A stretch of DNA of 33,559 bases from UBA1431 sp049324235 (GTDB lineage: Bacteria > Bacillota > Clostridia > Christensenellales > UBA1431), in contig JBMOLJ010000105.1 of assembly GCA_049324235.1 (NCBI GenBank), positions 1 to 33,559 of the forward strand, written 5' to 3'. This document shows positions 14,788 through 23,364 of this stretch, in pieces (within the stretch, counting starts at the first letter, position 1; every line of letters starts with the position of its first letter). The notes beneath the pieces were generated by a model that worked only from the letters and a program-made list of their open reading frames with translations, was not told where the DNA came from and ran no database searches. A program made the translations under genes and the position numbers.

Positions 14788-14888
14788 TCCCTAAAATAAA
14801 ATTCAATTTTCAGTGTACACGTATGCAGCGTTATGAAAAGCCTCATACATTTATTATCATCATACCATTGGGCTGCATAACCAATTTT

Positions 14889-14917
14889 ATTGTATATTGC
14901 ACGGTACCAATTGTCAA
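14889..14917 (-). promoter_or_regulatory. Promoter of rny
   Basis: On the minus strand there is TTGACA (14917-14912), a 17-nt spacer and TACAAT (14894-14889). The -35 begins 1 nt after the recA stop codon. The expected start is near 14882, giving an approximately 110-nt leader. Confidence 0.85.
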
Positions 14918-14918
14918 G

Positions 14919-15974
14919 TTATGGCTCCGGCGCCCATTCGCCCTGATCGCTTGCAGCTTCCCAGTTCTGTGACTCTTTCTCCGCTTTGTTTGCCACAAGG
15001 TCCTCACGCAGTTTCTTCTCCAGCTCTGCATAGAAGTCTGGATTTTCTTTTAAATATACACGTACATTGTCCCTGCCCTGCGCTATGCGCATGTCGCCGT
15101 ATGAATACCATGAGCCTGAGCGGGTGATGATATTGCGCGTAACGGCCATGTCGAGCAACGAACCTTCTTTTGAGATGCCCTCACCGTAAAGGATATCGAA
15201 TTCTGCGACCTTGAACGGCGGCGCAAGCTTGTTCTTGACGACCTTCACGCGGGTGCGGTTGCCTATGATGTCCGAACCGGATTTGATGGGCTCGCCGCGC
15301 CGCACGTCAAGGCGTACCGAAGCGTAAAACTTAAGCGCCTTGCCGCCTGTCGTGACCTCGGGGTTTCCGTACGGATTACCGACTTTTTCGCGTAGCTGGT
15401 TAATAAAAATCGTGGACGTATTCGATTTACTCACGACACCCGCCAGCTTCCTGAGCGCCTGCGACATCAAGCGCGCCTGCAGGCCCACATGCGGGTCCCC
15501 CATGTCCCCGTCGATCTCGGCCTTAGGCACGAGCGCCGCCACCGAGTCGATCACGATGATGTCGATGGCGCCGCTGCGCACCAGCGCCTCCGTGATGTCT
15601 AGCGCCTGTTCGCCCGTGTCGGGCTGCGCTACATAGAGGTTGTCCGTATCCACGCCCAGACGCGCGGCGTATACGGGGTCCAGCGCGTGCTCGGCATCGA
15701 TAAACGCGGCCGTGCCGCCCAGCTTTTGCGCTTCGGCAATCACATGCAGCGCCGCTGTCGTTTTGCCCGACGATTCCGGCCCGTAAATTTCAACGATGCG
15801 CCCGCGGGGTATGCCGCCTATGCCCAGCGCGTGGTCAACGGCCATACAGCCAGTCGGAATAACGTCAACGCTGACTTTCGCCGAAGCGTCCCCCAGTTTC
15901 ATGACCGCGCCCTTACCAAACTGTTTTTCAATGTTCGTTAAAGCCATTTGCAGAGCTTTTTCTTTTTCCATCAT
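14919..15974 (-). CDS. recA: Recombinase RecA
   Basis: RecA forms filaments on single-stranded DNA, catalyses strand exchange and triggers LexA self-cleavage; lexA lies 4.5 kb away on the same strand. The 351-residue protein is complete. It has Walker A GPESSGKTT (65-73), the IDAEHALD and VDSVAALVPKAE segments, the loop-1 and loop-2 region (INQLREKVG) and an acidic C-terminus. Two consecutive ATG codons start the gene; GGGAGGGG lies 3 nt before the first and 6 nt before the second, so either may be used. The pgsA-cinA-recA-rny order is the Firmicute standard. No SOS operator is recognisable upstream. Confidence 0.98.
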   Translation of the reverse strand: MMEKEKALQMALTNIEKQFGKGAVMKLGDASAKVSVDVIPTGCMAVDHALGIGGIPRGRIVEIYGPESSGKTTAALHVIAEAQKLGGTAAFIDAEHALDPVYAARLGVDTDNLYVAQPDTGEQALDITEALVRSGAIDIIVIDSVAALVPKAEIDGDMGDPHVGLQARLMSQALRKLAGVVSKSNTSTIFINQLREKVGNPYGNPEVTTGGKALKFYASVRLDVRRGEPIKSGSDIIGNRTRVKVVKNKLAPPFKVAEFDILYGEGISKEGSLLDMAVTRNIITRSGSWYSYGDMRIAQGRDNVRVYLKENPDFYAELEKKLREDLVANKAEKESQNWEAASDQGEWAPEP

Positions 15975-16043
15975 ATACCCCTCCCGTATAAAGCGGGATT
16001 CACCTCTTTCATTCCGTATCTAAGCGCAAATATCCATATATCT

Positions 16044-16052
16044 AGTATAACA
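16044..16052 (-). promoter_or_regulatory. Extended -10 promoter of recA
   Basis: On the minus strand, TG-T-TATACT (16052-16044) forms an extended -10 element about 70 nt before the recA start. The -35 position is poor. cinA ends 25 nt upstream with no terminator, so recA probably also receives read-through from the ftsK-rimO-pgsA-cinA transcript. Confidence 0.5.
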
Positions 16053-16076
16053 GCACAAGTAATAACAGGGAAAGCA

Positions 16077-17318
16077 TTATCCATTTTCAAGCAGATAGAG
16101 ACGCAGCATATTCAATGCATACAGGACCGACATTGCGCGTATCCGTTCCCGTGAACGCCAAAATTGGAATTTTTCAACTTTCGATGTGTTTTTGTCGCTG
16201 AGCGCAACGTAAACAAGCCCAACGGGCTTGTCTTCCGTTCCCCCGTCGGGCCCGGCGATGCCGGTGACGGCCAGGGCAACATCCGCATTGCTTCCCTTTA
16301 AGAGTCCCTCAGCCATTTCCAGAGCTGTTTCGCGGCTTACGGCGCCGTATTGTTCCAGCGTTTCCTTTTTAACGCCCAAACGGTGCATTTTCGCCTCATT
16401 GGAGTAGGGAATCACGCCCTCGCACAATACGGCGGAGATGCCCGGGAAATTTACCAGCGAAGAAGTAAGCATACCGCCGGTGCAGGACTCGGCAACCGCG
16501 AGCCGCTTTTTGGAATCAAGCAGCATCCCGGCGACGACGTATTCCATGCTCGGCGCATCCACCGCATAGATTTTATCGCCCAGCACATCGCGTATGCGCC
16601 TTTCCATTCCGTCAAGCAGCGGCGCAGGGTCTTCGCATTTTCTGCATTTTGCCGTGATACGCAGCGTCACTTCCCCGAGCGCCGCATAAGGCGCCACGGT
16701 CGGGTTCGTCTGCGTGTTGATGATGTCGGCAATGGCGTGCTCGACCGAGGACTCGCCCATGCCGATGATGCGCAGCACGCGCGAAGCGATGGAAAATTCA
16801 CTGCGCGCCTGCAAATACGGCTTGACGCTGTTTTCAAACAACGGCTGCATTTCGTTTGGCGGACCGGGAAGTACGATTACCGCTTTCCCACGGGTTTCAA
16901 CGATGCAGGCAGGCGCCGTACCGTTTGGGTTTTCCAGAATGATCGCGCCCACAGGGAACATTGCCTGCCGCAGGTTGTTGGGCGTCATTTCCCACCCGCG
17001 CCCTGCAAAAAAAGCCCGCAGCCTTTCTGTTGTAGGCGTATGCTCCTCCATAGTCAGTCCCAGGCTTTCAGCCACGACCTCCTTTGTGATATCGTCCTGC
17101 GTGGGGCCCAGGCCGCCGGTGAGTATGACAATGTCGGAGCGGGACAAAGCACGGCTGAACGTTTCACTAAGCCGCACTGCGTTATCTCCCACGGTCGTTT
17201 GATAGTACACGTCAACGCCCATCAGGCTCAGCTGCACGGAGAGATACTGCGCGTTCGTGTTCAGTATCTGTCCCAGCAGCAGCTCAGTGCCAACCGATAG
17301 AATCTCACAATTCATCAT
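16077..17318 (-). CDS. cinA: CinA family protein (nicotinamide-nucleotide amidohydrolase / ADP-ribose pyrophosphatase)
   Basis: CinA has an N-terminal molybdopterin-binding-like (MoaB/MogA) domain and a C-terminal NMN deamidase domain used in pyridine nucleotide recycling. It was first named as competence-induced beside recA. The 413-residue protein shows both: N-terminal GTELLLGQILNTNAQYL and ILTGGLGPTQDDIT (about 11-85), and C-terminal AVAESCTGGMLTSSLV and AVTGIAGPDGGTEDKPVG (about 255-360). Its ATG overlaps the pgsA stop by 4 nt, so translation is coupled. Confidence 0.95.
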   Translation of the reverse strand: MMNCEILSVGTELLLGQILNTNAQYLSVQLSLMGVDVYYQTTVGDNAVRLSETFSRALSRSDIVILTGGLGPTQDDITKEVVAESLGLTMEEHTPTTERLRAFFAGRGWEMTPNNLRQAMFPVGAIILENPNGTAPACIVETRGKAVIVLPGPPNEMQPLFENSVKPYLQARSEFSIASRVLRIIGMGESSVEHAIADIINTQTNPTVAPYAALGEVTLRITAKCRKCEDPAPLLDGMERRIRDVLGDKIYAVDAPSMEYVVAGMLLDSKKRLAVAESCTGGMLTSSLVNFPGISAVLCEGVIPYSNEAKMHRLGVKKETLEQYGAVSRETALEMAEGLLKGSNADVALAVTGIAGPDGGTEDKPVGLVYVALSDKNTSKVEKFQFWRSRERIRAMSVLYALNMLRLYLLENG

Positions 17319-17872
17319 CCGTTCTCCTTGCCCAGAATATGGTTTAAAACGTGTTTGTTGGATGCGATATAGTCAACGCCTGACCAAATGGTCATCAGCG
17401 TACAGATGTACGCCATGATCTGCCCAACCGATACGCCGAAAACAGCCCACCCCGGCTGCTCCACCAGCAGCAGTATGACGGCCAGCATCTGCGTGATCGT
17501 CTTGATCTTCCCAAGCGGCCCCGCGGCAATAACAAGCCCTTTGGAAGCGGCGACCATGCGGAACGCGCTCACAATGAATTCGCGCGCGATGATAATGATG
17601 ACCAGCACGGCCGACAGGCTGCCGTTTTCTACCAGCATTAAAAATGCCGAGACCACCAGCAGCTTATCAGCGATGGGATCGAGGAATTTGCCGAAATCAG
17701 TGATCATATTGCGGCTTCTCGCGATATGCCCGTCCAGCGTATCGGTCAGTGACGCGATGATGAACACGGCTGCGGCTATAAAATTTGCATAGGGCATGTC
17801 CAGATAGAATAAAACCACCATTACGGGAATGAGCAGGATGCGTAAAATGGTCAGCTTATTGGGCAAATTCAT
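17315..17872 (-). CDS. pgsA: CDP-diacylglycerol-glycerol-3-phosphate 3-phosphatidyltransferase
   Basis: PgsA commits CDP-diacylglycerol to phosphatidylglycerol in the cytoplasmic membrane. The 185-residue protein has several membrane helices and the complete CDP-alcohol phosphotransferase motif D44-x2-D47-G48-x2-A51-R52-x8-G61-x3-D65-x3-D69. I start at ATG 17872 because GGAG lies 9 nt upstream. The in-frame TTG at 17887 would put that site inside the gene. It overlaps cinA by 4 nt and follows rimO by 38 nt. Confidence 0.95.
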   Translation of the reverse strand: MNLPNKLTILRILLIPVMVVLFYLDMPYANFIAAAVFIIASLTDTLDGHIARSRNMITDFGKFLDPIADKLLVVSAFLMLVENGSLSAVLVIIIIAREFIVSAFRMVAASKGLVIAAGPLGKIKTITQMLAVILLLVEQPGWAVFGVSVGQIMAYICTLMTIWSGVDYIASNKHVLNHILGKENG

Positions 17873-17910
17873 GGGTAATTTCTCCAATCAATCTATGATT
17901 TGAGCGCATA

Positions 17911-19251
17911 TCATTCGGGCGAAAGCCCGGGTTCATCGGCTGTTTCCCCCATCCAGTCGTATCCTTCGCTCGCAGTAATGCGTATCCGTACAAAACTCCC
18001 GGGTGCAAGCTCTCTGTCATCATGCCAGAACACGTTTGAATCTATTTCAGGAGCCTGCGCGTACGTTCTTCCAAAATATAAACCGCTCTCTTGATCATAC
18101 CCTTCCGCCACCGCTTCATAAACCCGGCCGATACGCTCCTGATTCAGCATTTGAGCCACGGCCGCCTGTATTTCCATGAGCCTGTCTCTTCGTTTTTCCC
18201 GTATGCGTTTCGGGACAGCTCCGGGGAGCTTAGCCGCAACCGTCCCGTCCTCGGGCGAGAAGGCGAACGCGCCCAGATGATCGAACGGGTACTCCTGAAT
18301 AAAATCACACAGCCTGTTAAACTGCTCTTCGGTTTCCCCGGGGAATCCGGCGATAAGCGAGGTGCGCAGGGCAAACCCTGCATCCATGCGGCGGATGCGC
18401 GACAGCAGCGAGCGGATCTGCTCCGGCGTGCTCCGCCGGTTCATTTTCTTCAATATTTCCGCATCGATATGCTGGATGGGGATGTCCAGATAGTTGCATA
18501 CCTTGGGTAATCCGGTGATAGTCTCTAAAAGCTGTTCCGTGATGCGCTCCGGATAGCAGTACAGCACCCGTATCCAGTGCAGGGCGGATATATCGTTCAG
18601 GGCTGCCAGAAGCTCGGGGAGCAGCGGCTTTTCCGCAAGGTCTTCTCCGTAGCGCGTGGTATCCTGCGCGATGAGCGTGATCTCCCGCGTGCCGCGCGCC
18701 GCAAGGGCAGCGCATTCTTCAATGATGTCCTCAGGCGCCCTGCTCCTGAAGCGCCCCCTGATAGACGGTATGGCGCAGTAGCTGCAGCGGTTGTCACAGC
18801 CCTCGGCAATTTTTACGTAGGCGGTGTAGCCGGGCGTGCTTAGAACGCGCTCGTTCATAGGCAGCGTGCACGGTTGCGTTGCCCATCCTGTCACACGGCC
18901 CTTTTGCATGGTTTCCAGCACCGGCACAATATCGGCGTACGCGTTTACGCCTATAAATCCGTCAACCTCCGGCAGTTCCCTGGAAAGCTCATCCGCATAG
19001 CGCTCGCTCAGGCATCCGGTCACAAGGAGCCTTGAGCATCTGCCGTTTTGCTTATAGGCCGCCATCTCCAGTATCGTGTCGATGGATTCCTGCTTTGCGT
19101 CCTCGATGAAACCGCAGGTGTTCACGATGATGATGTCCGCGTCCTCGGGGTCGCCGGACACCGTGTATCCGGCTTTTATTAGCAGCCCCAGCATCACCTC
19201 GGTGTCCACGCGGTTCTTGGGGCAGCCGAGGGACACCACGCCTACCGTCAT
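17911..19251 (-). CDS. rimO: Ribosomal protein S12 methylthiotransferase RimO
   Basis: RimO is a radical-SAM enzyme that adds a methylthio group to an aspartate of ribosomal protein S12, and is a paralogue of the MiaB encoded at 1368. The 446-residue protein has cluster cysteines C10 (SLGCPKN), C46 (NTCGF) and C80 (VTGC), the radical-SAM motif CDNRCSYC, and a C-terminal TRAM region. The start is ATG 19251 because homologues begin just before VGVVSLGC. No ribosome site precedes it, nor the in-frame TTG at 19266; translation is probably coupled to ftsK, which ends 20 nt upstream. Confidence 0.94.
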   Translation of the reverse strand: MTVGVVSLGCPKNRVDTEVMLGLLIKAGYTVSGDPEDADIIIVNTCGFIEDAKQESIDTILEMAAYKQNGRCSRLLVTGCLSERYADELSRELPEVDGFIGVNAYADIVPVLETMQKGRVTGWATQPCTLPMNERVLSTPGYTAYVKIAEGCDNRCSYCAIPSIRGRFRSRAPEDIIEECAALAARGTREITLIAQDTTRYGEDLAEKPLLPELLAALNDISALHWIRVLYCYPERITEQLLETITGLPKVCNYLDIPIQHIDAEILKKMNRRSTPEQIRSLLSRIRRMDAGFALRTSLIAGFPGETEEQFNRLCDFIQEYPFDHLGAFAFSPEDGTVAAKLPGAVPKRIREKRRDRLMEIQAAVAQMLNQERIGRVYEAVAEGYDQESGLYFGRTYAQAPEIDSNVFWHDDRELAPGSFVRIRITASEGYDWMGETADEPGLSPE

Positions 19252-19271
19252 GCCGGCTTGATTCAACGTCT

Positions 19272-21521
19272 CTATTTCAAAAACCTCTCTTCAAATTCTT
19301 CGCGGGTAATGAGCACGTTCCGTGATTTGCTGCCGCTGAACCCGCTGATGCAGCCCATCTGCTCCAGCTCGTCGATGATGCGGCCGGCGCGCGAATAGCC
19401 TATCTGCATGCGCCGCTGCAGCATCGAGATGGAGACCTGCCCGCTTTCGACCGCAATTTCAAGCGCCTGTACGAGTTTTTCGTCATATATTCTGCCGTTC
19501 TCCCGCCCGTCCGAACCCTGTGGAGTGAAAATCTCGCTTTCAACCTTTTCATCATACTGGATCTGGTAGCGGGAGCGCATGTAGGTGGTGATGTTCCCCA
19601 CCTCTTTGTCGGAGACATATGCGCCCTGCAGGCGCATGGGCTTAGGCGTGCCAAGAGGGTAATACAGCATATCTCCCCGGCCAAGGAGCTTTTCCGCACC
19701 CCCCATGTCCAGGATCGTGCGCGAATCCACCTGCGAGGATACGGAAAACGCGATGCGCGAAGGGATATTGGCTTTTATCACGCCGGTGATGACGTTTACG
19801 GACGGGCGCTGCGTGGCGATGACAAGATGAATGCCGCTCGCGCGGCCCTTCTGGGCCAGGCGGCAGATCGCATCCTCCACGTCGCGCGGGGAAACCATCA
19901 TTAGGTCGGCAAGCTCGTCGATGATCACGACAAGATGCGGAAGCGGCTTTTCGCCGCGCTCGGCGGCCCTGCGGTTGAAGCCGTGCAGGTCGCGCACCTG
20001 AAATCTGGAGAACTCGGCGTACCGGTTGTCCATTTCGCGCGTAGCCCAGTTCAGCGCTTCGGCCGCCTTTTTGGCATCGGTCACCACAGGAACCAGCAGA
20101 TGCGGCACATCGCTGAAGCAGGACAGCTCAACCATCTTGGGATCGATCATGATCATGCGCACCTGCTCAGGAGAGGATTTATAGAGCAGGCTTATGATCA
20201 GGTTGTTCACGCACACGCTCTTGCCGCTGCCCGTCGCGCCCGCAATCAGCAGATGCGGCATTTTACCGAGGTCAGCGATGATGTTTTTTCCGTAAATGCT
20301 CTTGCCCAGCGCAAAACACAGGTTCGACGGATGCATGACAAATTCCGGGCTTTCCAGCGCGTCGCGCAGATAAACCGTTGTAATTTCCTTGTTGGGCACC
20401 TCGATACCGATGGCCGATTTTCCCGGTATAGGCGCTTCGATGCGTACAGACGGCGCGGCAAGGTCGAGCGCGATGTTGTCGCTCAGGCCGGAAATGCGGC
20501 TTACCCGTACGCCGGGCGCCGGCAGGACCTCATACTGGGTGACGGTCGGGCCGCAGGTCACCTGCGTGACGCGCGCCTTAATGCCAAAGCTCTCCAGCGT
20601 CTTCTCCAGCTTTTCAGCGTTGCCCTCCATTTGTGCGCGGCTGCCCTGCCGTAAACGCGCAGGCTGCTTGGTCAAAAGCGTAATCGGCGGTTTTTCGTAC
20701 TCTACGCCTGCCTTTTGCGCAGCCGCGGCCGCAAAAACGCTGTTATCAGCGGAAGCCTCGGGCGCGGCGGCCTTATCCGGCGTGGGTGTGCGCGGGCGCA
20801 GATCGGGCTTTTCCAGCGTCGGGTCGGGCACAGTCCTGTTCGGGTCCTCTTTTTCCAGGGTATCCACGAACAACGGCTGACGCGGCCTGTTCGGACGGAG
20901 CTCCTCGGCTTCCTCCTGCATCCTTTGGCGTTTATTTTCCTGAGTGATTGCCACCCGTTCCTTCCGGCGCTGGCGTGCGGATTTTACCCGCGTATTCACG
21001 TTTTTGCCCATTTCCCTCAGGGACAGGCTGAACAGTAACGTTATACAAATGAGCGTGATTACGCTGTAGAGTATATAGCTTCCCACGGTCCCAAGCAAAA
21101 AATGGAACGGGAACACGAACATTCCGGCAAAAATGCCGCCGCCTATCTGGTGCTGGATACCGGCCGAGAATGAGTCGTTGAGATATGCCATGAAGTCCTG
21201 GCCGTCATGCGGCGCATACTGCGTTAAATGGATGAGGCACAGCACACAGATGACCATGCATATCGCGAACAGTATCTTGAAATGCCGGACGCTTTTTTTG
21301 CTGGTGAACACGATATACAGGCCTGCGACGAAAGCAATAACGGGCATCATATACGCACCCAACCCAAATACGCCAAGCAAAAAGCGCGCAACGCCAAAGC
21401 CAATGATTCCCGCCGAATCAAAATAAATGCTGAAAGCCAGAAACAGGCCGAGCGCCACTATTAACAGACCGACGGCCTGCAGTTTGAGCTGCCGTTTCTT
21501 TGTATTGCGTTTTACTGTCAT
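19272..21521 (-). CDS. ftsK: DNA translocase FtsK/SpoIIIE
   Basis: This membrane-anchored ATPase pumps chromosomal DNA through the closing septum. The 749-residue protein has four predicted membrane helices in the first 175 residues, a charged proline-rich linker (about 180-290), and the motor domain with Walker A GATGSGKS near residue 430 and Walker B VVIIDELADLM. A C-terminal winged-helix gamma domain (about 690-749, SMLQRRMQIGYSRAGRIID) reads oriented DNA sequences. Whether it acts as vegetative FtsK or sporulation SpoIIIE cannot be told from sequence. The ATG is preceded only by a distant G-run (13 nt), so initiation looks weak. It has its own promoter with a start-site inverted repeat. 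Confidence 0.95.
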   Translation of the reverse strand: MTVKRNTKKRQLKLQAVGLLIVALGLFLAFSIYFDSAGIIGFGVARFLLGVFGLGAYMMPVIAFVAGLYIVFTSKKSVRHFKILFAICMVICVLCLIHLTQYAPHDGQDFMAYLNDSFSAGIQHQIGGGIFAGMFVFPFHFLLGTVGSYILYSVITLICITLLFSLSLREMGKNVNTRVKSARQRRKERVAITQENKRQRMQEEAEELRPNRPRQPLFVDTLEKEDPNRTVPDPTLEKPDLRPRTPTPDKAAAPEASADNSVFAAAAAQKAGVEYEKPPITLLTKQPARLRQGSRAQMEGNAEKLEKTLESFGIKARVTQVTCGPTVTQYEVLPAPGVRVSRISGLSDNIALDLAAPSVRIEAPIPGKSAIGIEVPNKEITTVYLRDALESPEFVMHPSNLCFALGKSIYGKNIIADLGKMPHLLIAGATGSGKSVCVNNLIISLLYKSSPEQVRMIMIDPKMVELSCFSDVPHLLVPVVTDAKKAAEALNWATREMDNRYAEFSRFQVRDLHGFNRRAAERGEKPLPHLVVIIDELADLMMVSPRDVEDAICRLAQKGRASGIHLVIATQRPSVNVITGVIKANIPSRIAFSVSSQVDSRTILDMGGAEKLLGRGDMLYYPLGTPKPMRLQGAYVSDKEVGNITTYMRSRYQIQYDEKVESEIFTPQGSDGRENGRIYDEKLVQALEIAVESGQVSISMLQRRMQIGYSRAGRIIDELEQMGCISGFSGSKSRNVLITREEFEERFLK

Positions 21522-21544
21522 TAAAAAAGAATTGCCCCCCGTTT

Positions 21545-21569
21545 TAGTATGGATGGTTAATCCATACTA
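21545..21569 (-). promoter_or_regulatory. Perfect 9-bp inverted repeat at the ftsK transcription start
   Basis: TAGTATGGA (21545-21553) is mirrored by TCCATACTA (21561-21569) with a 7-nt spacer. It begins 3 nt past the -10 hexamer and so covers the predicted start site and first 20 or so transcribed bases. It could be a repressor operator or a 5' RNA hairpin. Confidence 0.6.
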
Positions 21570-21572
21570 GAC

Positions 21573-21601
21573 ATTATATCGCTTCTTAGGTTGAAGGGCA
21601 A
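21573..21601 (-). promoter_or_regulatory. Promoter of the ftsK-rimO-pgsA-cinA operon
   Basis: On the minus strand there is TTGCCC (21601-21596), a 17-nt spacer and TATAAT (21578-21573). The -35 is overlapped by the 12-nt palindrome CAAAATATTTTG (21599-21610). The start is predicted near 21566. Confidence 0.65.
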
Positions 21602-21633
21602 AATATTTTGTAAAATAAGATGAACCGGTATTG

Positions 21634-21993
21634 TCAGACTGCCTGGTAGCCCTGTTTGTCGCTTTTGCCTTGCTGGCGGCGGAAATTTTCCAGGTTCTTT
21701 TTTTTGTACAGCGCGAACAGCTCCTCCGCATCCATGCCCACTTTCAGGCACATACTGACGAAGAAGTGCAGTATATCCACGAGTTCCTCTTTAATTGCGC
21801 CGTAATCCAGCTCTTTCGGGTTCTTCCACCATTTGAAGTTGACCTCGTCGATAAGCTCGGAGAGCTCGGATATCATAGCGAGCGTCTCTTTTTGTATCCA
21901 TTGTTCGGTTGAAATGCCGTGAAGCGAACGGAGCTTCTCCAAAGAACTGTCAAATGCCTGCTGCAGCTCAAAAATTATTTCCAGCTTGTCCAT
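21634..21993 (-). CDS. dUTP diphosphatase, dimeric all-alpha (MazG/dUTPase_2-like) family
   Basis: The 119-residue all-helical protein resembles the dimeric dUTPase/MazG NTP pyrophosphohydrolase superfamily, which hydrolyses dUTP (or related NTPs) to the monophosphate and keeps uracil out of DNA. Acidic metal-binding helices are visible: ISELSELIDEVNFKWWK (about 41-57) and IKEELVDILHFF (about 67-78). It is shorter than the usual 150-170 residues of dUTPase_2, so the exact nucleotide specificity is uncertain. The ATG has AAAGGAT 9 nt upstream. It lies 18 nt after the M16 peptidase gene and shares its transcript. Confidence 0.8.
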   Translation of the reverse strand: MDKLEIIFELQQAFDSSLEKLRSLHGISTEQWIQKETLAMISELSELIDEVNFKWWKNPKELDYGAIKEELVDILHFFVSMCLKVGMDAEELFALYKKKNLENFRRQQGKSDKQGYQAV

Positions 21994-22011
21994 CAGGTTT
22001 TTATCCTTTCT

Positions 22012-23301
22012 TTAAGATAAAATGCTGCGCACGCGTTCCTGATCCTCCACTTTGCCTACCAGCGCGGCGCTTATTTTCCCGAAATCGAAAATCTGCGTCA
22101 TGGTTTCGACCACGTCATCCATCGTCACGGCATCGATCTTTTTGATGACATCTTCCTCGCTGACCACCTTCCCGAGCAGCGTCATGTTTTTCCCCAGCGC
22201 CGTCATGTGTGAGGACGTCCCTTCCATGCCCAGGATATAGTTGCCTTTGAGCTGCTCGCGGCTCTGCTCGAATTCATCCTTTGTGATCTTGTCCTGAAGC
22301 AGCGTCTTGATTTCCTTTACGGTTAGCTCCAGCACCGCTTCGACCTGATGCGGGCTGGTCCCTGCATAGACGCCCACCATGCCGGTATCGCTGTATGCGG
22401 AAGGATACGAATACACCGAATAGGCAAGCCCGCGTTCCTCGCGGATGGACTGGAACAGCCGCGAGCTCATCGACCCTCCGAAAAGGTTGTTCAACACGAG
22501 CATAGGATAGCGCTTCGCATCGTCCATGGAGTATCCCGGCAGGCCAAGGCAGATATGCACCTGTTCGATCTCGCGCTGGGCGATGCTGATGGAGCCGCGC
22601 TCCGATACGCCGTTGCCAGCGCCCGGCTTCGCATCGGCTTTTACGCCTGTTGTGGGGGTCTCGTTATTCGTAAAATCAAGTGTGCCGAAATATTCTTCAA
22701 TCTGGCCTGTGATGCGCTCCGGGTCGAAGTTTCCGGCGATGGAAATCACCGCGTCGTCGGCCCCGTAATGTTCGTGCAGGTACCCTAAGAGCTTGCCGCG
22801 GTCCATCGCGTTCACGCTTTCCGCCGTACCCAGTATCGGATGCTCGAGCGGGTGGCCGCGGTAATGTGTCCGGTTGATAAGCTCATGCACATAGTCCTCG
22901 GGATTGTCGACGGACATACCGATTTCTTCTACAATAACGCCTTTTTCCTTTGATATATCGTCGGGATCAAACTTTGAGTTCATCAGCATATCGCTGAGGA
23001 TATCCAATCCGATATTGACATGCTCGTCGATCACCTTTACATAATAACAGGTGCATTCCTTTGCCGTAAAGGCGTTGATCTGGCCGCCGATGGCGTCCAT
23101 CTGGGCGGCAATGTCGCGCGCGCTGCGCTTCTGCGTCCCCTTAAAGAGCATGTGCTCGATGAAATGCGAGATCCCGCTCTGGTCGGGCGTCTCGATAATG
23201 GAGCCTGTTTTAAGCCATACACCGACGGCTACGGACCGGAAAGTAGGAAGATGCTCGCCAACGACGCGGATGCCGTTGGATAACGTTTTTTCAATCACCA
23301 T
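22012..23301 (-). CDS. mlpA: M16 family zinc peptidase (MlpA/YmxG, processing-peptidase-like)
   Basis: This is a pitrilysin-type metallopeptidase related to the beta subunit of mitochondrial processing peptidase. The 429-residue protein has the inverted zinc motif H46-F-I-E49-H50 and the distal glutamates E125/E126 in GVIVEEIG, followed by the second M16 lobe (about 215-410). It has no signal peptide and is probably cytoplasmic. The ATG follows GGAG with 7-nt spacing. Position after pnp-ylxY matches Bacillus mlpA (ymxG); its substrate is not established. Confidence 0.92.
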   Translation of the reverse strand: MVIEKTLSNGIRVVGEHLPTFRSVAVGVWLKTGSIIETPDQSGISHFIEHMLFKGTQKRSARDIAAQMDAIGGQINAFTAKECTCYYVKVIDEHVNIGLDILSDMLMNSKFDPDDISKEKGVIVEEIGMSVDNPEDYVHELINRTHYRGHPLEHPILGTAESVNAMDRGKLLGYLHEHYGADDAVISIAGNFDPERITGQIEEYFGTLDFTNNETPTTGVKADAKPGAGNGVSERGSISIAQREIEQVHICLGLPGYSMDDAKRYPMLVLNNLFGGSMSSRLFQSIREERGLAYSVYSYPSAYSDTGMVGVYAGTSPHQVEAVLELTVKEIKTLLQDKITKDEFEQSREQLKGNYILGMEGTSSHMTALGKNMTLLGKVVSEEDVIKKIDAVTMDDVVETMTQIFDFGKISAALVGKVEDQERVRSILS

Positions 23302-23332
23302 GGGTTATCTCCATCCATATCTTTTGTAGATT

Positions 23333-23362
23333 ATCATAACAGAAATTGTTCTACAGTTCCAA
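23333..23362 (-). promoter_or_regulatory. Putative promoter of mlpA and the dUTPase gene
   Basis: On the minus strand there is TTGGAA (23362-23357), an 18-nt spacer and TATGAT (23338-23333) preceded by TG one base away (extended -10). It lies in the short gap between the ylxY stop and the mlpA start. Confidence 0.5.
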
Positions 23363-23364
23363 TA

